Below are positions 63,832 to 64,000 of a DNA stretch of 64,000 nt, one piece after another. The DNA lies in NCBI RefSeq assembly GCF_000714815.1, contig NZ_JMIH01000022.1, forward strand, positions 310,001 to 374,000. The letters are read 5' to 3'. The notes beneath the pieces are model-generated. The model was not told the origin of the DNA, did not search any database, and saw only the letters and a program-made list of their open reading frames with translations. The position numbers and the translations under genes are program-made. The stretch is from Anditalea andensis (lineage in GTDB: Bacteria > Bacteroidota > Bacteroidia > Cytophagales > Cyclobacteriaceae). Each line of letters begins with the position of its first letter. Within the stretch, counting starts at the first letter, position 1.

Positions 63832-64000
63832 CTAACCTCTCAAAATCTCCATTGGCGGCTGCTGGATGATCTTGCGGCCATTGAGCCACCCTAGGATTAC
63901 CGTCAGGGCGGTGATGCATACATACACGATCAGTGCCTCCTCCCATACCGGCCTGAATGGAATATTGAACACAAATGCACTCAACAGGCCTGCAGCTATA
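63832..64000 (-). CDS. ABC transporter permease C-terminus (FtsX/MacB type, partial)
   Basis: The last 56 codons are inside the window: two membrane segments separated by NIPFRPVWEEALIVYVC and ending WLNGRKIIQQPPMEILRG, stop at 63832-63834. The ending (LN-R-PP-E-LR) is typical of FtsX-like permeases. N-terminus is beyond the window end. Confidence 0.75.
   Translation of the reverse strand, partial: IAAGLLSAFVFNIPFRPVWEEALIVYVCITALTVILGWLNGRKIIQQPPMEILRG

Overview
The window is chromosomal DNA of a Bacteroidota bacterium, most likely a Cytophagales (Cyclobacteriaceae-like) species. The evidence is a fused SecDF, two TonB-dependent receptors with carboxypeptidase-regulatory N-termini, Bacteroidota-only families (DUF4252, DUF4221, DUF4249, an ABA4-like protein), PorG-like and PorE-like type IX secretion candidates, and promoters of the TTTG / TAnnTTTG type in front of guaB, the tRNA, the desaturase and the thiamine-regulated receptor. 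No plasmid or phage backbone is visible. Most of the window is core housekeeping genome with a few decayed accessory islands.

Layout: 1-6.5 kb holds the tail of an RsmB-like RNA methyltransferase, two membrane proteins, guaB, a LOG-family hydrolase and a secreted GH2 glycosidase. 6.6-12.4 kb (minus) holds an orphan response regulator and rdgB-udk-hypothetical-secDF. 12.6-16.4 kb holds a DHH phosphoesterase plus three FKBP lipoproteins, divergent from ndk. 17-22.7 kb holds a Kazal lipoprotein, a UPF0104 flippase-like protein, scpA, dxs and a hydrolase. 22.8-29.5 kb holds a frameshifted TIG lipoprotein, a TonB receptor under a TPP riboswitch, a desaturase and a PnuC-kinase pair. 29.5-34.5 kb holds a PorE-like OmpA lipoprotein, two Fe-S oxidoreductase subunits and tRNA-Phe. 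34.8-38.5 kb holds an ECF sigma / anti-sigma / two DUF4252 operon, a decayed toxin-antitoxin module and a DUF4221 lipoprotein. 39-45 kb holds a flavoprotein, DUF427, an RsmI-like methylase, a hydrolase, pdxJ, yqeY, cvpA and pabA. 45.8-53.1 kb is the envelope cluster CBS-nadK-porG-uppS-bamA-ompH-ompH. 53.2-58.8 kb holds a broken transposase beside a broken lipoprotein, then a TonB receptor with its DUF4249 partner. 58.8-61.5 kb holds a MarR regulator, YceI, a ring-cleaving dioxygenase and an esterase, resembling a quinone-stress set. The window ends with a secreted amidohydrolase and the tail of an FtsX-type permease.

The most unusual structure is a family of eight dispersed intergenic repeats (about 93-161 bp) confined to 41.5-61.7 kb. 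Each ends in a conserved block, roughly GTTATGGCCTTTGAAAAAC followed by AATTATAAACAG, and in six copies the next three bases are the start codon of a gene (rsmI-like, hydrolase, bamA, TonB receptor, DUF4249 lipoprotein, marR). Several copies begin within a few bases of the previous stop codon, so they replace the whole intercistronic spacer. Two copies are orphans. They look like mobile or recombining 5'-leader modules.

Coordinates of genes were adjusted to the start codon that best fits signal peptides, family N-termini and neighbouring terminators. All family assignments come from recognising motifs by eye; no database search was run.
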